From the NCBI GenBank assembly GCA_017447185.1, contig JAFSOC010000041.1, positions 1 through 64,000 of the forward strand: 64,000 nt of DNA, given 5' to 3'. Of the stretch, positions 49,949-58,864 are shown piece after piece. The notes beneath the pieces were generated by a model. It was not told the DNA's origin and ran no database searches. It was given only the letters and a program-made list of their open reading frames with translations. Numbering within the stretch: the first letter of the stretch is position 1; the number at the start of each line of letters is the position of its first letter. Position numbers and translations under genes: made by a program. The stretch comes from Clostridia bacterium (GTDB taxonomy: Bacteria; Bacillota; Clostridia; Christensenellales; Aristaeellaceae).

Positions 49949-51040
49949 ATGATCGCTGATATCGGAAAAGTCATCGGAGGAGAACATTACCTGGCATTGA
50001 TGCTGGTAGTGCTCTTTTCTGTCATCCTGATGAGCAGAAACATCCTGTCGGAGCGGGTACATCAGGGCAGCTTCTGGATCACCCTGCTGGTGTGTGTGCT
50101 GCTGGTGGGGCAGCATATTGTGGAAAGCGCTGCCGCGCTGGATCCCGCTCACAGAAACATCCGCCTGATCGCGGCGATCGCGGGATACGTGCTGCGGCCG
50201 GCAGCGGTTCTCGGCTTCCTGCTGGTCATCTGGCCCGCAAAAAAGCCCAAATGGTTCCTGTGGATTCCGGTGGCGCTCAACGGCCTGCTGTACTGTATAG
50301 CCCCGTTCCTGCCGCTCACCTTCGCGATTGACAATGATTACATCTTCCGGCCCGGCCCGCTGCATCCGGCCGCGTTTGCTGTCAGCATCGCTTACCTGAT
50401 CATGACCCTGGTGATGATTCACCTCCGGTTCAGGGATCGGCGCACGGGGGATATCTTCGTGGTTTACCTGAGCGCGGTCGGGTGCCTGGGCGCCATCGCG
50501 GTGGATATGCTGTTTGGCGGCGTCGCCATCATCTCCGCCATCCTGATCAGCAGCCTGATCTTTTACCTGTTCCTGCGGGCGCAGGATATGGACCGGGACC
50601 CGCTGACCCGTCTGTGGAACCGCCGGACCTTCTATGAAGACTGCAAAAAGTACAAAAACACGATCACGGCAGTAGCTTCCGTGGACATGAACGGCCTGAA
50701 AAAGATCAATGACGAACTGGGCCATGAAGCCGGGGACCGGGCACTGAAGACGCTCGGCCGGGGATTCATGAACATCATGGGGCGGAAAGCCCTTTCTTAC
50801 CGCACCGGCGGCGACGAGTTCATGATCCTTTTTATCCACTGCAGTGAGGAAGAAATCCAGCAGTCGCTGACCGCGTTCCTGGATGAAATCTGGCAGTCCG
50901 GCCTGTCGGTTTCCATCGGACTTGCCACCCATACCGAATGCGGGGATTCCCTGGAGCAGATGATCCGGGTCAGCGACCAGCGGATGTACGAGGAAAAGAG
51001 CCAGTATTACCAGCGCCATGACAGGAGACGGCGCAGATAA
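49949..51040 (+). CDS. Membrane-bound GGDEF diguanylate cyclase family protein
   Basis: This 363-residue protein has seven membrane helices (about 12-212) and a GGDEF domain (about 215-355) with VDMNGLKKINDELGHEAGD and an intact TGGDEF near 288. No RxxD site precedes the motif (MGRKALSYRT). A short Arg-rich tail ends the chain (DRRRRR). Diguanylate cyclase activity is predicted; the sensor region is unassigned. The ATG follows CGGAGATGGATGA. It shares a 194-base divergent control region with the Xre-REC/LytS-type genes. Confidence 0.87.
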   Translation: MIADIGKVIGGEHYLALMLVVLFSVILMSRNILSERVHQGSFWITLLVCVLLVGQHIVESAAALDPAHRNIRLIAAIAGYVLRPAAVLGFLLVIWPAKKPKWFLWIPVALNGLLYCIAPFLPLTFAIDNDYIFRPGPLHPAAFAVSIAYLIMTLVMIHLRFRDRRTGDIFVVYLSAVGCLGAIAVDMLFGGVAIISAILISSLIFYLFLRAQDMDRDPLTRLWNRRTFYEDCKKYKNTITAVASVDMNGLKKINDELGHEAGDRALKTLGRGFMNIMGRKALSYRTGGDEFMILFIHCSEEEIQQSLTAFLDEIWQSGLSVSIGLATHTECGDSLEQMIRVSDQRMYEEKSQYYQRHDRRRRR

Positions 51041-51045
51041 AAAGA

Positions 51046-51074
51046 TTGCGGATGCTCCTTTCAGATGATAAAAT
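51046..51074 (+). promoter_or_regulatory. Promoter of the SpoIIE-type phosphatase gene
   Basis: TTGCGG (51046-51051), a 17-base spacer and TAAAAT (51069-51074). It may also serve the downstream Dlt-like genes, since only 47 bases separate the phosphatase from the carrier-protein gene. Confidence 0.65.
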
Positions 51075-51145
51075 AATATATCGCTTTTCCTATTCTGCTG
51101 CATTCAGCAGATAAAGGAATGATTACAGGTAAAACAGGAGTTGCG

Positions 51146-53320
51146 ATGAAACAGTTTAAGCATTTTACCCTGGGTGGTATCCAACAGAAAATATTCAACC
51201 TGGTCATGATCATGCTGATCCTGGTCATGGCTGTTTTTTCCGTGGTGATTTACCATCAGATGAACTCCATCACAGCCCTGGTGGCTGACACGAATGACAG
51301 GCAAAAGGCATCTATCACGAGCACTTCGGAGCAGACCATGGGCGCCGTGGTTTCCCAGACGCTCAGCAGCAGCACGCAGATGCAGGCCCGGATCGCGGAC
51401 GACATGTTTTCGGACACCGCGGATGCCGTGAGCACCATCGGAGACTATACACGGATGCTCTTTGAGACACCGGAGCGCTACACAGCTCATGAGGTGAAAG
51501 GACCGGACGCTTCTACGGACGGAACCGCCACCGTTCAGATGCTGACCGAGGAAGGCGTGAACCTGGGCGATCCCGCCCTCACGGAGAAGCTCGCAATGAT
51601 CGGCAACCTGTCCGAAATGCTACAGTCGGTCTATGCCCATGCGGAGGTGGATTCCTGCTACATCGCCCTGCCGGAAGGGATTATGTTGCTGGTGGACAAT
51701 CACGCGTCCTCCAAGTTCGACGAAAAGGGAACGGTGGTTTCCATTCCGATCCACGAGCGGGAATGGTATAACGGAGCTGTCAGGACCGGCAAACTGTATT
51801 TCACGGATATTGTGTCGGATGTATTCACCGGACAGTACTGCGTGATGTGCTCGGTGCCGGTCTACGTGAAAGGCGAACTGGTCGCCGTTGCGGGAGCAGA
51901 CCTGTTCCTGGACAACATGCAGACGTATGTCACCGCCTCCGGGAGAGACAGCAGTTTTACCATGATTATCAACGATAACGGCCATGTTGTGTTTTCTCCC
52001 CGAACGGAAGGCATTTTCCAGGTAAAGGCCAACGGGGAAGCTGAAGACCTGCGGACGGTGGGCGGAGAAGCATTCTCTGCTTTCATCAGCGAAGCCCTGC
52101 AGCAGAACACAGAGGTGAAGCTGATTGAGGCGGAGGGCACAACCTGGTATATGACCGGATCGCCCATCGAAACCGTGGGCTGGACGGTTCTCAATCTGGT
52201 GGACAAGGCAATGGCGGATCAGCCGACCCTCCTGATGGAACAGCAGCATGAAACCATTCTCGCGGACGCGAAAAATGCTTTTGCTACAGAAATATCCCAT
52301 GCCCGCTCCACCATTACGGTGCTGCTGATCGGCGTGACGCTCCTGGCGCTGACCAGCGCGGCCCTCCTTGCCAGACGGATCGTGAAGCCACTGACGACCA
52401 TGACGAAGCGGATCGTCTCCCTCGGCAGGGAAGACCTGCAGTTCATGATGGAGGATACCTACCGCACCAGGGATGAAATCCAAGCACTGGCGGAAGCCTT
52501 TGCCACCCTGTCCGCGCGGACGCTACAGTATGTGGATCAGGTGCGGTCGGTTACCGCGGAGAAGGAGCGCATCGGCACGGAACTGGCCCTGGCCACCAAC
52601 ATCCAGGCGTCCATGCTTCCCCACATCTATCCGGCCTTCCCGGAACGGCTTGAATTCGATATCTATGCCAGCATGGATCCGGCCAAAGAGGTGGGCTGTG
52701 ACTTCTATGATTATTTCCTGATCGACGAAGACCACCTGTGCATCGTCATCGCGGACGTTTCCGGTAAAGGTGTTCCGGCGGCCCTGTTCATGATGGCGTC
52801 GAAGATCATCCTGCAGAGCACCGCGATGCTGGGTTGGTCCCCGGCGGAAATCCTGCAGAAGACCAACGCAGCGATCTGCTCCAACAATGAGGCGGAGATG
52901 TTTGTTACCGTATGGCTGGGCATCCTGGAGCTTACCACCGGAAAACTTACCGCCGCCAACGCGGGACACGAGTTCCCGGCGATCCGGTTCCCGGGGAAAC
53001 CCTTTGAACTGTTCAAGGACAAGCATGGGTTTGTTATCGGCGGCATGGAAAGCGTGAAGTACCGTCCATACGAAATCCAGCTGGAACCCGGCAGCAAGCT
53101 GTTCATCTACACAGACGGCGTACCGGAAGCAACCAGCGCTGAAAAGGAACTGTACGGAACGAACCGCATGATTGAAGCACTGAACCAGGATCCGGATGCT
53201 GCGCCCGAACAGGTGCTGAAGAATGTCCGTGCTTCCGTAGACGGCTTTGTGAAGGATGCGGAGCAGTTTGACGACCTGACCATGCTGTGTGTGGAATACA
53301 AGGGTCCGCAGAAGCAATAA
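51146..53320 (+). CDS. Cache-HAMP-SpoIIE (PP2C-type) serine phosphatase
   Basis: This 724-residue protein has a membrane helix (about 15-37), a large extracellular Cache-like sensor (about 40-380), a second helix (about 388-410), a HAMP domain (about 410-465), a coiled linker and a PP2C/SpoIIE domain (about 490-720). Metal-binding motifs are GCDFYDYF, IADVSGKGVPAAL, NAGHEFPA, YTDGVPEA and FDDLTML. Such proteins dephosphorylate RsbV/SpoIIAA-type anti-anti-sigma factors. No RsbV or RsbW gene is adjacent. The ATG at 51146 follows ACAGGAGTTGCG; an in-frame ATG at 51119 has a poorly spaced site. Confidence 0.92.
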   Translation: MKQFKHFTLGGIQQKIFNLVMIMLILVMAVFSVVIYHQMNSITALVADTNDRQKASITSTSEQTMGAVVSQTLSSSTQMQARIADDMFSDTADAVSTIGDYTRMLFETPERYTAHEVKGPDASTDGTATVQMLTEEGVNLGDPALTEKLAMIGNLSEMLQSVYAHAEVDSCYIALPEGIMLLVDNHASSKFDEKGTVVSIPIHEREWYNGAVRTGKLYFTDIVSDVFTGQYCVMCSVPVYVKGELVAVAGADLFLDNMQTYVTASGRDSSFTMIINDNGHVVFSPRTEGIFQVKANGEAEDLRTVGGEAFSAFISEALQQNTEVKLIEAEGTTWYMTGSPIETVGWTVLNLVDKAMADQPTLLMEQQHETILADAKNAFATEISHARSTITVLLIGVTLLALTSAALLARRIVKPLTTMTKRIVSLGREDLQFMMEDTYRTRDEIQALAEAFATLSARTLQYVDQVRSVTAEKERIGTELALATNIQASMLPHIYPAFPERLEFDIYASMDPAKEVGCDFYDYFLIDEDHLCIVIADVSGKGVPAALFMMASKIILQSTAMLGWSPAEILQKTNAAICSNNEAEMFVTVWLGILELTTGKLTAANAGHEFPAIRFPGKPFELFKDKHGFVIGGMESVKYRPYEIQLEPGSKLFIYTDGVPEATSAEKELYGTNRMIEALNQDPDAAPEQVLKNVRASVDGFVKDAEQFDDLTMLCVEYKGPQKQ

Positions 53321-53367
53321 CGGGCATGATCGGCTCCGGAAGCTGAGAAAGAAACGGAGGGTTTTCC

Positions 53368-53604
53368 TTGGATGAGATGAGCAGGCTGATCGCGGCACTG
53401 GAAGAGGTTCGCGACGACGTGGATTTTGCGGCGGAAGCGCATCTGGTGGAGGACGGTATCCTGGACTCGCTGGACCTGACACGGATCATCGCCTCCCTGG
53501 ATGAAGCGTTTGACATCCATATTCCCGCAGGGGAAATCGAACCCGAGAACTTTGACACCCTGGACGCCATGCTGGAAATGGTGCGCCGGTACCGGAAACC
53601 ATGA
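53368..53604 (+). CDS. Acyl/aminoacyl carrier protein (DltC-like), TTG start
   Basis: This 78-residue acidic protein is a carrier domain: LVEDGILDSLDLTRIIASLD, with the phosphopantetheine Ser at residue 34 in DSL, then FDIHIPAGEIEPENFDTLDAM. It resembles DltC in size and in its place beside an adenylating enzyme, MBOAT and SGNH protein. GGAGG at 53356-53360 lies seven bases before a TTG at 53368, whereas the ATG at 53377 is 16 bases away, so a TTG start is chosen. Its stop overlaps the next ATG (ATGA). Confidence 0.88.
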   Translation: MDEMSRLIAALEEVRDDVDFAAEAHLVEDGILDSLDLTRIIASLDEAFDIHIPAGEIEPENFDTLDAMLEMVRRYRKP

Positions 53605-55091
53605 GTACGAGAAATATCCTGGACTGGCTGGAGGAGGCTGTAGCTCTCGCCCCGGACGCTCCGGCGTATGAAATGCCGGGAAACGTTCTTTCCTGGGATG
53701 CGGTCTGCCGGAAAGCGCGCAGCGCGGGCACAGCGCTGGCCCGGCTGGCTCCGCGCCAGACGCCGGTCCTGATCCTGATGGACAAAACGCCGGAATGCGT
53801 CTGCGCCATGCTGGGCGCGGCGTATGCCGGCTGCTTCTATACACCGCTGGATTCCGGCATGCCGGAGGCGCGGATGAAACGGATCGCGGAGCGGCTGCAG
53901 CCTTCCGTGATCCTGTACGGGGACAAGTATGCCGGAGTGGCCGAACGGATTTCCGGCGAAGCAAAACTGCTGAATGCCGCGGACCTTCCGGAGGAAACGG
54001 ACCTGCCCCTGCTGGAGGGGCGCCGCGCCCGGCATATCGATACAGATCTTTTATATGTGCTCTTTACAAGCGGTTCCACGGGAACGCCGAAGGGCGTTTC
54101 CATCCAGCACCGCGCGGTGGTGGATTTCATTGAATGGGCATGTTCCGCATTGCGGCTGCCTTCCGGCGTCCGGTTCGGAAGCCAGGCACCCTTCTATTTT
54201 GACAATTCCGTGCTGGACTTGTACTGCACCATGCGGATGCAGGGAAGCCTCGTGCTGATTCCCCGGGGAGATTTCATGTTCCCGAAGCGCCTGCTGGCCC
54301 GGTTGCAGGAGGAGCGGATCGACACGATCTTCTGGGTGCCTTCCGCGCTGACGGCGCTGGCCCGGGCGGAAGTGCTGCAGCCCGGATGCCTGCCGGATAT
54401 GAAGCGCATCTTCTTCTGCGGGGAGACGATGCCCTGCGGGACGCTGAATGGCTGGAAGCAGGCGGTCCCCGGGGCGGACTATGTGAACATGTACGGTCCG
54501 ACGGAAATCACAGACGTGTGCAGCTGGTACCGGGTGGACCGGGACTTCGCGGATACGGACAGCCTGCCGATCGGATTTCCCTGCACCAATACGCGTATTG
54601 ACCTGATCGACGGCGAAATCTGCGTCAGCGGCACCTGCCTTTCCCCGGGATACTACAACGACCCGGAAAAGACCGCGGCCGCCTTCGTGCAGCACCCGCT
54701 GCGGCCGCAGATACCGGAGAAGATGTACCGGACCGGGGACCTGGGAGCATACAACGACCGGGGCGAACTGATGTTCCTCGGAAGGCGGGACAGCCAGATC
54801 AAACGCAGCGGATACAGGATCGAGCTGGGGGAGATCGAAAGCGCACTGCAGAATGCGGACGGCGTGGTGCTTTCCTGCTGCTACTTTGACGAAGGAAAAG
54901 AATGGATTGTGGCGGCCTATACCGGCGAGGCGGAGGAGACAGCCGTGAAGACGGCGCTGAAGGCTGCCCTGCCCAAATACATGCTGCCGGACCTGCTTCT
55001 GAAGCGGGAGACCCTGCCGCGTACCGGCAGCGGAAAGATAGACCGGAAAGTCCTCAGACAGGAGGCGGAAAGTGAGCATCTTATCCATTGA
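53601..55091 (+). CDS. DltA-like amino acid adenylating enzyme (AMP-binding)
   Basis: This 496-residue enzyme has the adenylation motifs: A3 LFTSGSTGTPKG near 155, A5 NMYGPTEITD near 295, A7/A8 YRTGDLGAYNDRGE with RDSQIKRSGYRIELGE, and A10 TGSGKIDRK with the catalytic Lys. It would activate an amino acid as its AMP ester and load it on the carrier protein encoded just before. DltA does this with D-alanine; the pocket cannot be read well enough to fix the amino acid. The carboxy end overlaps the next gene by 20 bases. Gene order is carrier, ligase, MBOAT, SGNH rather than dltABCD. Confidence 0.87.
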   Translation: MSTRNILDWLEEAVALAPDAPAYEMPGNVLSWDAVCRKARSAGTALARLAPRQTPVLILMDKTPECVCAMLGAAYAGCFYTPLDSGMPEARMKRIAERLQPSVILYGDKYAGVAERISGEAKLLNAADLPEETDLPLLEGRRARHIDTDLLYVLFTSGSTGTPKGVSIQHRAVVDFIEWACSALRLPSGVRFGSQAPFYFDNSVLDLYCTMRMQGSLVLIPRGDFMFPKRLLARLQEERIDTIFWVPSALTALARAEVLQPGCLPDMKRIFFCGETMPCGTLNGWKQAVPGADYVNMYGPTEITDVCSWYRVDRDFADTDSLPIGFPCTNTRIDLIDGEICVSGTCLSPGYYNDPEKTAAAFVQHPLRPQIPEKMYRTGDLGAYNDRGELMFLGRRDSQIKRSGYRIELGEIESALQNADGVVLSCCYFDEGKEWIVAAYTGEAEETAVKTALKAALPKYMLPDLLLKRETLPRTGSGKIDRKVLRQEAESEHLIH

Positions 55092-56520
55092 GTTTCTTCT
55101 GCTGGCGGCAGGGACGCTGATCGTCTATTACCTGCTGCCGCTGAAAATCCGGTGGATCGCGCTGCTTTGCGGCAGCGCTGCTTTCATATGCCTTTCCGGC
55201 TGGCATTCCGCCGCGCACCTGACGGCCGTCGCGCTGGTGATGTGGGGCGGGGGACTGCTGCTGCAGAAACACAGAAGCAGACTGCTGCTCTCCGGCCTGC
55301 TGGCGCTGGATCTCGGCGCCATGGCGTTCCTGAAGTATTATCCGGTTTTCTCCGGGGCGGACCTGCTCCTGCCCGTGGGCCTGAGCTATTTCACGTTCCA
55401 GAGCGCCGGATACCTGGTGGATGTATACCGCGGCAAGACGGAGCCGCAGCGGAATCCCCTGAAGGCCTGGCTGTTTGTCGGATACTTCCCGCAGCTGTCC
55501 CAGGGGCCCATTTCCACCTGGAAGGAACTGGGCGGGCAGCTGCTGACAGGCCACCGCCTGGAGCCGGAGAACATCGTTTCCGGTTTCCAGCTGGTGCTGT
55601 GGGGACTGTTCAAGAAAATGATCATTGCGGACCGGCTGGTGGCGACCACCGCCGCCGTACTGCAGGGCGGGGAGCTGCCGGGATGGCTGATCCTTTCCGG
55701 CACCATCCTGTATGCGATTCGGCTGTATCTGGATTTTTCCGGCGGAATGGATGTGGTGCGCGGATTTTCACGGATGGCAGGCATTGAACTGCCGGAGAAC
55801 TTCCGCCGGCCATTCTTTTCAAAAAGCGTGGCGGAATACTGGCGGCGGTGGCATATCACCCTGGGCGCCTGGTTCCGCAGCTACCTGCTGTATCCGCTGA
55901 CCACCAGCCACGCCGGCATCGCCCTGGGAAAAGCCGCTTCCCGGATTTTCGGCAAAAAGACCGGGCGGACGGTGCCGACAGCGCTGGCTACCCTGATCGT
56001 ATTCCTGCTGATCGGCATCTGGCATTCGGCGAACTGGAACGCGGTTATCTTCGGCGCATACTTCGGTGCGGTCATGGCTGTATCCACGCTGCTGGAGCAG
56101 TTCTGGAAATTCCTGCAAAAGCGGCTGAAGCTGCCAAAGGGCGGATGGATGACGCCGGTGCGCCTGCTGCGCACCTGGCTGCTGATCCTGATCGCACAGT
56201 ATTTCGCCTTTACGCCGGATCCTTCCACCGCCTTTTCACTGCTGGGCGGCACCTTCCGGAACTGGGATTTCTCCGGGTTCGCGGAACGGATGGGAGCGAT
56301 CATGACCGGGCAGGAATGGATCATCACCGGTGCGGGATGCATGATTGTCCTGATCGTTGACATCCTGTGCGAGCGGAAGAAGGATGTATGCGGCACCCTG
56401 GCGCGGACGCATTTCTGGATCCGCTGGCCGGTGCTGCTCCTGCTGATTCTGGCGATCGCCACCTTCGGCATCTACGGCGCGGGATACGACCCGGCAGCGT
56501 TCCTCTACACGCAGTTTTAA
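55072..56520 (+). CDS. MBOAT-family O-acyltransferase (DltB-like)
   Basis: This 482-residue protein has about eleven membrane helices and MBOAT motifs: FPQLSQGPI near 140, WRRWHITLGAWFRSYLLYPL near 260, and IGIWHSANWN near 318, with the catalytic His. DltB-type MBOATs hand the aminoacyl group from the carrier protein through the membrane. The start is GTG at 55072 behind AGGAGGCGGAAA, within the end of the ligase gene (20-base overlap). SGNH-type partner follows 22 bases downstream. Confidence 0.92.
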   Translation: MSILSIEFLLLAAGTLIVYYLLPLKIRWIALLCGSAAFICLSGWHSAAHLTAVALVMWGGGLLLQKHRSRLLLSGLLALDLGAMAFLKYYPVFSGADLLLPVGLSYFTFQSAGYLVDVYRGKTEPQRNPLKAWLFVGYFPQLSQGPISTWKELGGQLLTGHRLEPENIVSGFQLVLWGLFKKMIIADRLVATTAAVLQGGELPGWLILSGTILYAIRLYLDFSGGMDVVRGFSRMAGIELPENFRRPFFSKSVAEYWRRWHITLGAWFRSYLLYPLTTSHAGIALGKAASRIFGKKTGRTVPTALATLIVFLLIGIWHSANWNAVIFGAYFGAVMAVSTLLEQFWKFLQKRLKLPKGGWMTPVRLLRTWLLILIAQYFAFTPDPSTAFSLLGGTFRNWDFSGFAERMGAIMTGQEWIITGAGCMIVLIVDILCERKKDVCGTLARTHFWIRWPVLLLLILAIATFGIYGAGYDPAAFLYTQF

Positions 56521-56542
56521 ACCATCTGATCCGGAGGCAAAA

Positions 56543-57652
56543 ATGGAAGGAAGGGAAACAGCCCTGCAGGAGCAGGCGGCGCAGCAGAAGGCCAGGCGAA
56601 GGAAACTGGCCGGCTTTGGCGTGCGCGCAGTCTGCTTCACCGTGATCACGGCGCTCCTCCTGTCCTACGCCGGTTACGTTTTTACATCCAAGAGTGATTA
56701 CGGCATCTGCTCCATGATGACGTATTACCGCCAGAAGCCGGATACCGTGGACGTCCTGGTGGCCGGAACCTCCATGGTATACGCGGGCGTCAACACCAAC
56801 ATCCTCTGGAAGGAATACGGGATCGCCGCCTACAACCTGTGCACGGTGGAAGAGCCTTTCTGGATCGCATACCATACCCTGGAAGAAGCGCTGAAGACCC
56901 AGCATCCGAAGCTGATTCTGCTGGACGCAAAACCGGCCACGTATCCCGCAGACTATCAGAAACGCGGCCGCGTGATTCTGAACACTTTCGGCATCCGGGA
57001 TCTTCCGGTCCGGATCCGCGCAACCCTCGCCTCCGTCGAAAACCCGCGGGACGCCCTCGGGTATGTTCTCAAGCTGCCGGAGGTCCACAGCGCCTACAAA
57101 ACCCTGACCTGGAACGATTTTATCCTGCCGCCGGACAACGAGGGACGCGGTTCCACCTGGAAAGGCTTCAACGAAGCCGATAAGATTGACGGGCACAGGA
57201 CCTTCGACCTCAGCTTTATCGGAGCCAGGCTTCCGATCAACGCGCGCGAAGAGGAATACGTGCGGAAGATCTTTGAAATGACAAAAGAAAAGGGCATCCC
57301 GCTCATGCTGATCGGCATGCCGTGCCCCAACTATTTCCAGGATTATCTGTATTACAACACCCTCTGGTCCATCGCGGATGAATACGGGATCCCGTATATC
57401 AACTACAACCTGAAGAAGTACCAGATCGGCCTGGACTACCTGAAGGACTTCGCCGACTGGAACCACATGAATGTCAACGGCAGCGTGCTCTTCACCCGGA
57501 GGCTGGGGAAGGACCTGAAGGAAGCTTTTGACCTTCCGGACCGGCGGGGAGACCCGGCATACGATTCCTGGGAGGAATGCGCCGCAACCTGGAAGGAACA
57601 GTACCCGAACTTTATTTCCTCCGATCCGGAAGCGAACCCGCTGGGCTGGTAA
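56543..57652 (+). CDS. Membrane-anchored SGNH-hydrolase-like protein (DltD-like role)
   Basis: This 369-residue protein has a basic, helical amino tail, one membrane helix (about 30-55) and an extracellular SGNH-type domain. The nucleophile Ser is in VAGTSMVYAGV near 75 and the Asp/His pair in DWNHMNVNGS near 310. In Dlt and alginate acetylation systems such proteins complete the outer transfer step with the MBOAT partner. It ends inside the converging acyltransferase gene, with a 41-base overlap of the 3' ends. The ATG follows CCGGAGGCAAAA. Confidence 0.85.
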   Translation: MEGRETALQEQAAQQKARRRKLAGFGVRAVCFTVITALLLSYAGYVFTSKSDYGICSMMTYYRQKPDTVDVLVAGTSMVYAGVNTNILWKEYGIAAYNLCTVEEPFWIAYHTLEEALKTQHPKLILLDAKPATYPADYQKRGRVILNTFGIRDLPVRIRATLASVENPRDALGYVLKLPEVHSAYKTLTWNDFILPPDNEGRGSTWKGFNEADKIDGHRTFDLSFIGARLPINAREEEYVRKIFEMTKEKGIPLMLIGMPCPNYFQDYLYYNTLWSIADEYGIPYINYNLKKYQIGLDYLKDFADWNHMNVNGSVLFTRRLGKDLKEAFDLPDRRGDPAYDSWEECAATWKEQYPNFISSDPEANPLGW

Positions 57653-58826
57653 ACCGGCGCCGGACGGCCTGCACGAGGAAGCAGCAAAGCAGGGGCAGCC
57701 CCATGCCGGCAAGATAATACAGCAGGATCATCCGCGGGTTTCCGATGCTGCAGTAATACATAAAACCGCGGTACAGCACACCGGAGAAACCGGCCGCAAG
57801 TCCGCTGCCGGGATTCAGGGCGCGCAGGCGGTCCAGCAGCGTATTGAGCAGGAACCAGCAGAAGATGTGTGCCGCCATGATGTGTTTTGTGTTTCTGCCG
57901 ATAAAGACAACCAGGCGGCTTCGCCACGGCAGGGAGGCGAGGATGGCGCTGACGCGCAGCCACAGCATGATCCCGGTGATCCCGCCGATAAAATACATCG
58001 CTCCGGTTTTTCCCATGTTCCGCAGTCCGAACAGCCCGGGCGTCAGGCTGTCGCCGCCGCAGAGGAGGATCAGCAGGAACTGCGCGATGAAAACGATGGG
58101 GAAATACCAATAGCTTTTCAGCGTATCATGAGCTTCCAGGTGACGCCGGTACAGCGCGCCGGCCTGCAGGAAGAACAGCATGACCACCGAACGCAGGTAT
58201 ACCACGGCGGCTCCGGAAAGGGCCGCTGTTTCTTTCCAGTAAACCGCGCCGATTCCAGCCGCCAGGGTGAAGGCCAGCAGGGCGGTTTCCCGCTGCAGGC
58301 TGCGGCGGATCAGCCTCCGGAAAAAGGCGCGCAGGAGGGCGAAGTATATTTCCGCCAGAAACAGCGCCGGAAGGTACCAGTCCGCGACGGAGAAGGTCAC
58401 TGTATAAGGCGCGGTCCAGGGATTCAGAAGCCAGCGGGAAAGGGTAAAGGAAAAGCCGAAGGTGAATCCCCGCGTATGGAGCCATCCGTTGAGCAGCAGG
58501 GAAAGACCGGTATAAATGTAACAGGGAAGCAGGAGCTTCCTTGCTTTTTTTCCGGCGAAGCGGAGCAGCCCGGGCAGGAAATTACAGCCTTCCGGCAAAT
58601 CCGTAAAGAAATAGCCGGAGATGAACAGAAACAGCGCCAAATGGAAGGAGTAATACGGAAACCATTCCCCGAAGGTCAGAGGCCCCTTCGGGGCGGCGGT
58701 CATATCTCCCGTGAAGTTCATATGCCCGAGCACGACGAAGCTGATGGCCAGCGCGCTCAGGATCCGCATCCGGTAACCGGCGCTGTCCGCCCGCTCCGGA
58801 ACCGTGTTTATGCTGTTTTCACCCAT
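57612..58826 (-). CDS. Acyltransferase-3 family membrane protein
   Basis: This 404-residue protein has about ten membrane helices and the acyltransferase-3 pattern: RILSALAISFVVLGHMNF near 20, with the conserved His, and HLALFLFISGYFF near 63. The family moves acetyl or other acyl groups onto surface sugars and lipids. The ATG follows GGAAGGAGGTGCTGCGGT and lies 38 bases after the adenylating enzyme gene, so the two form an operon. It faces the Dlt-like genes and overlaps the SGNH gene by 41 bases. Confidence 0.85.
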   Translation of the reverse strand: MGENSINTVPERADSAGYRMRILSALAISFVVLGHMNFTGDMTAAPKGPLTFGEWFPYYSFHLALFLFISGYFFTDLPEGCNFLPGLLRFAGKKARKLLLPCYIYTGLSLLLNGWLHTRGFTFGFSFTLSRWLLNPWTAPYTVTFSVADWYLPALFLAEIYFALLRAFFRRLIRRSLQRETALLAFTLAAGIGAVYWKETAALSGAAVVYLRSVVMLFFLQAGALYRRHLEAHDTLKSYWYFPIVFIAQFLLILLCGGDSLTPGLFGLRNMGKTGAMYFIGGITGIMLWLRVSAILASLPWRSRLVVFIGRNTKHIMAAHIFCWFLLNTLLDRLRALNPGSGLAAGFSGVLYRGFMYYCSIGNPRMILLYYLAGMGLPLLCCFLVQAVRRRFTSPAGSLPDRRK

Positions 58827-58864
58827 ACCGCAGCACCTCCTTCCGGCCGCTTTTTCCGCAGGGA

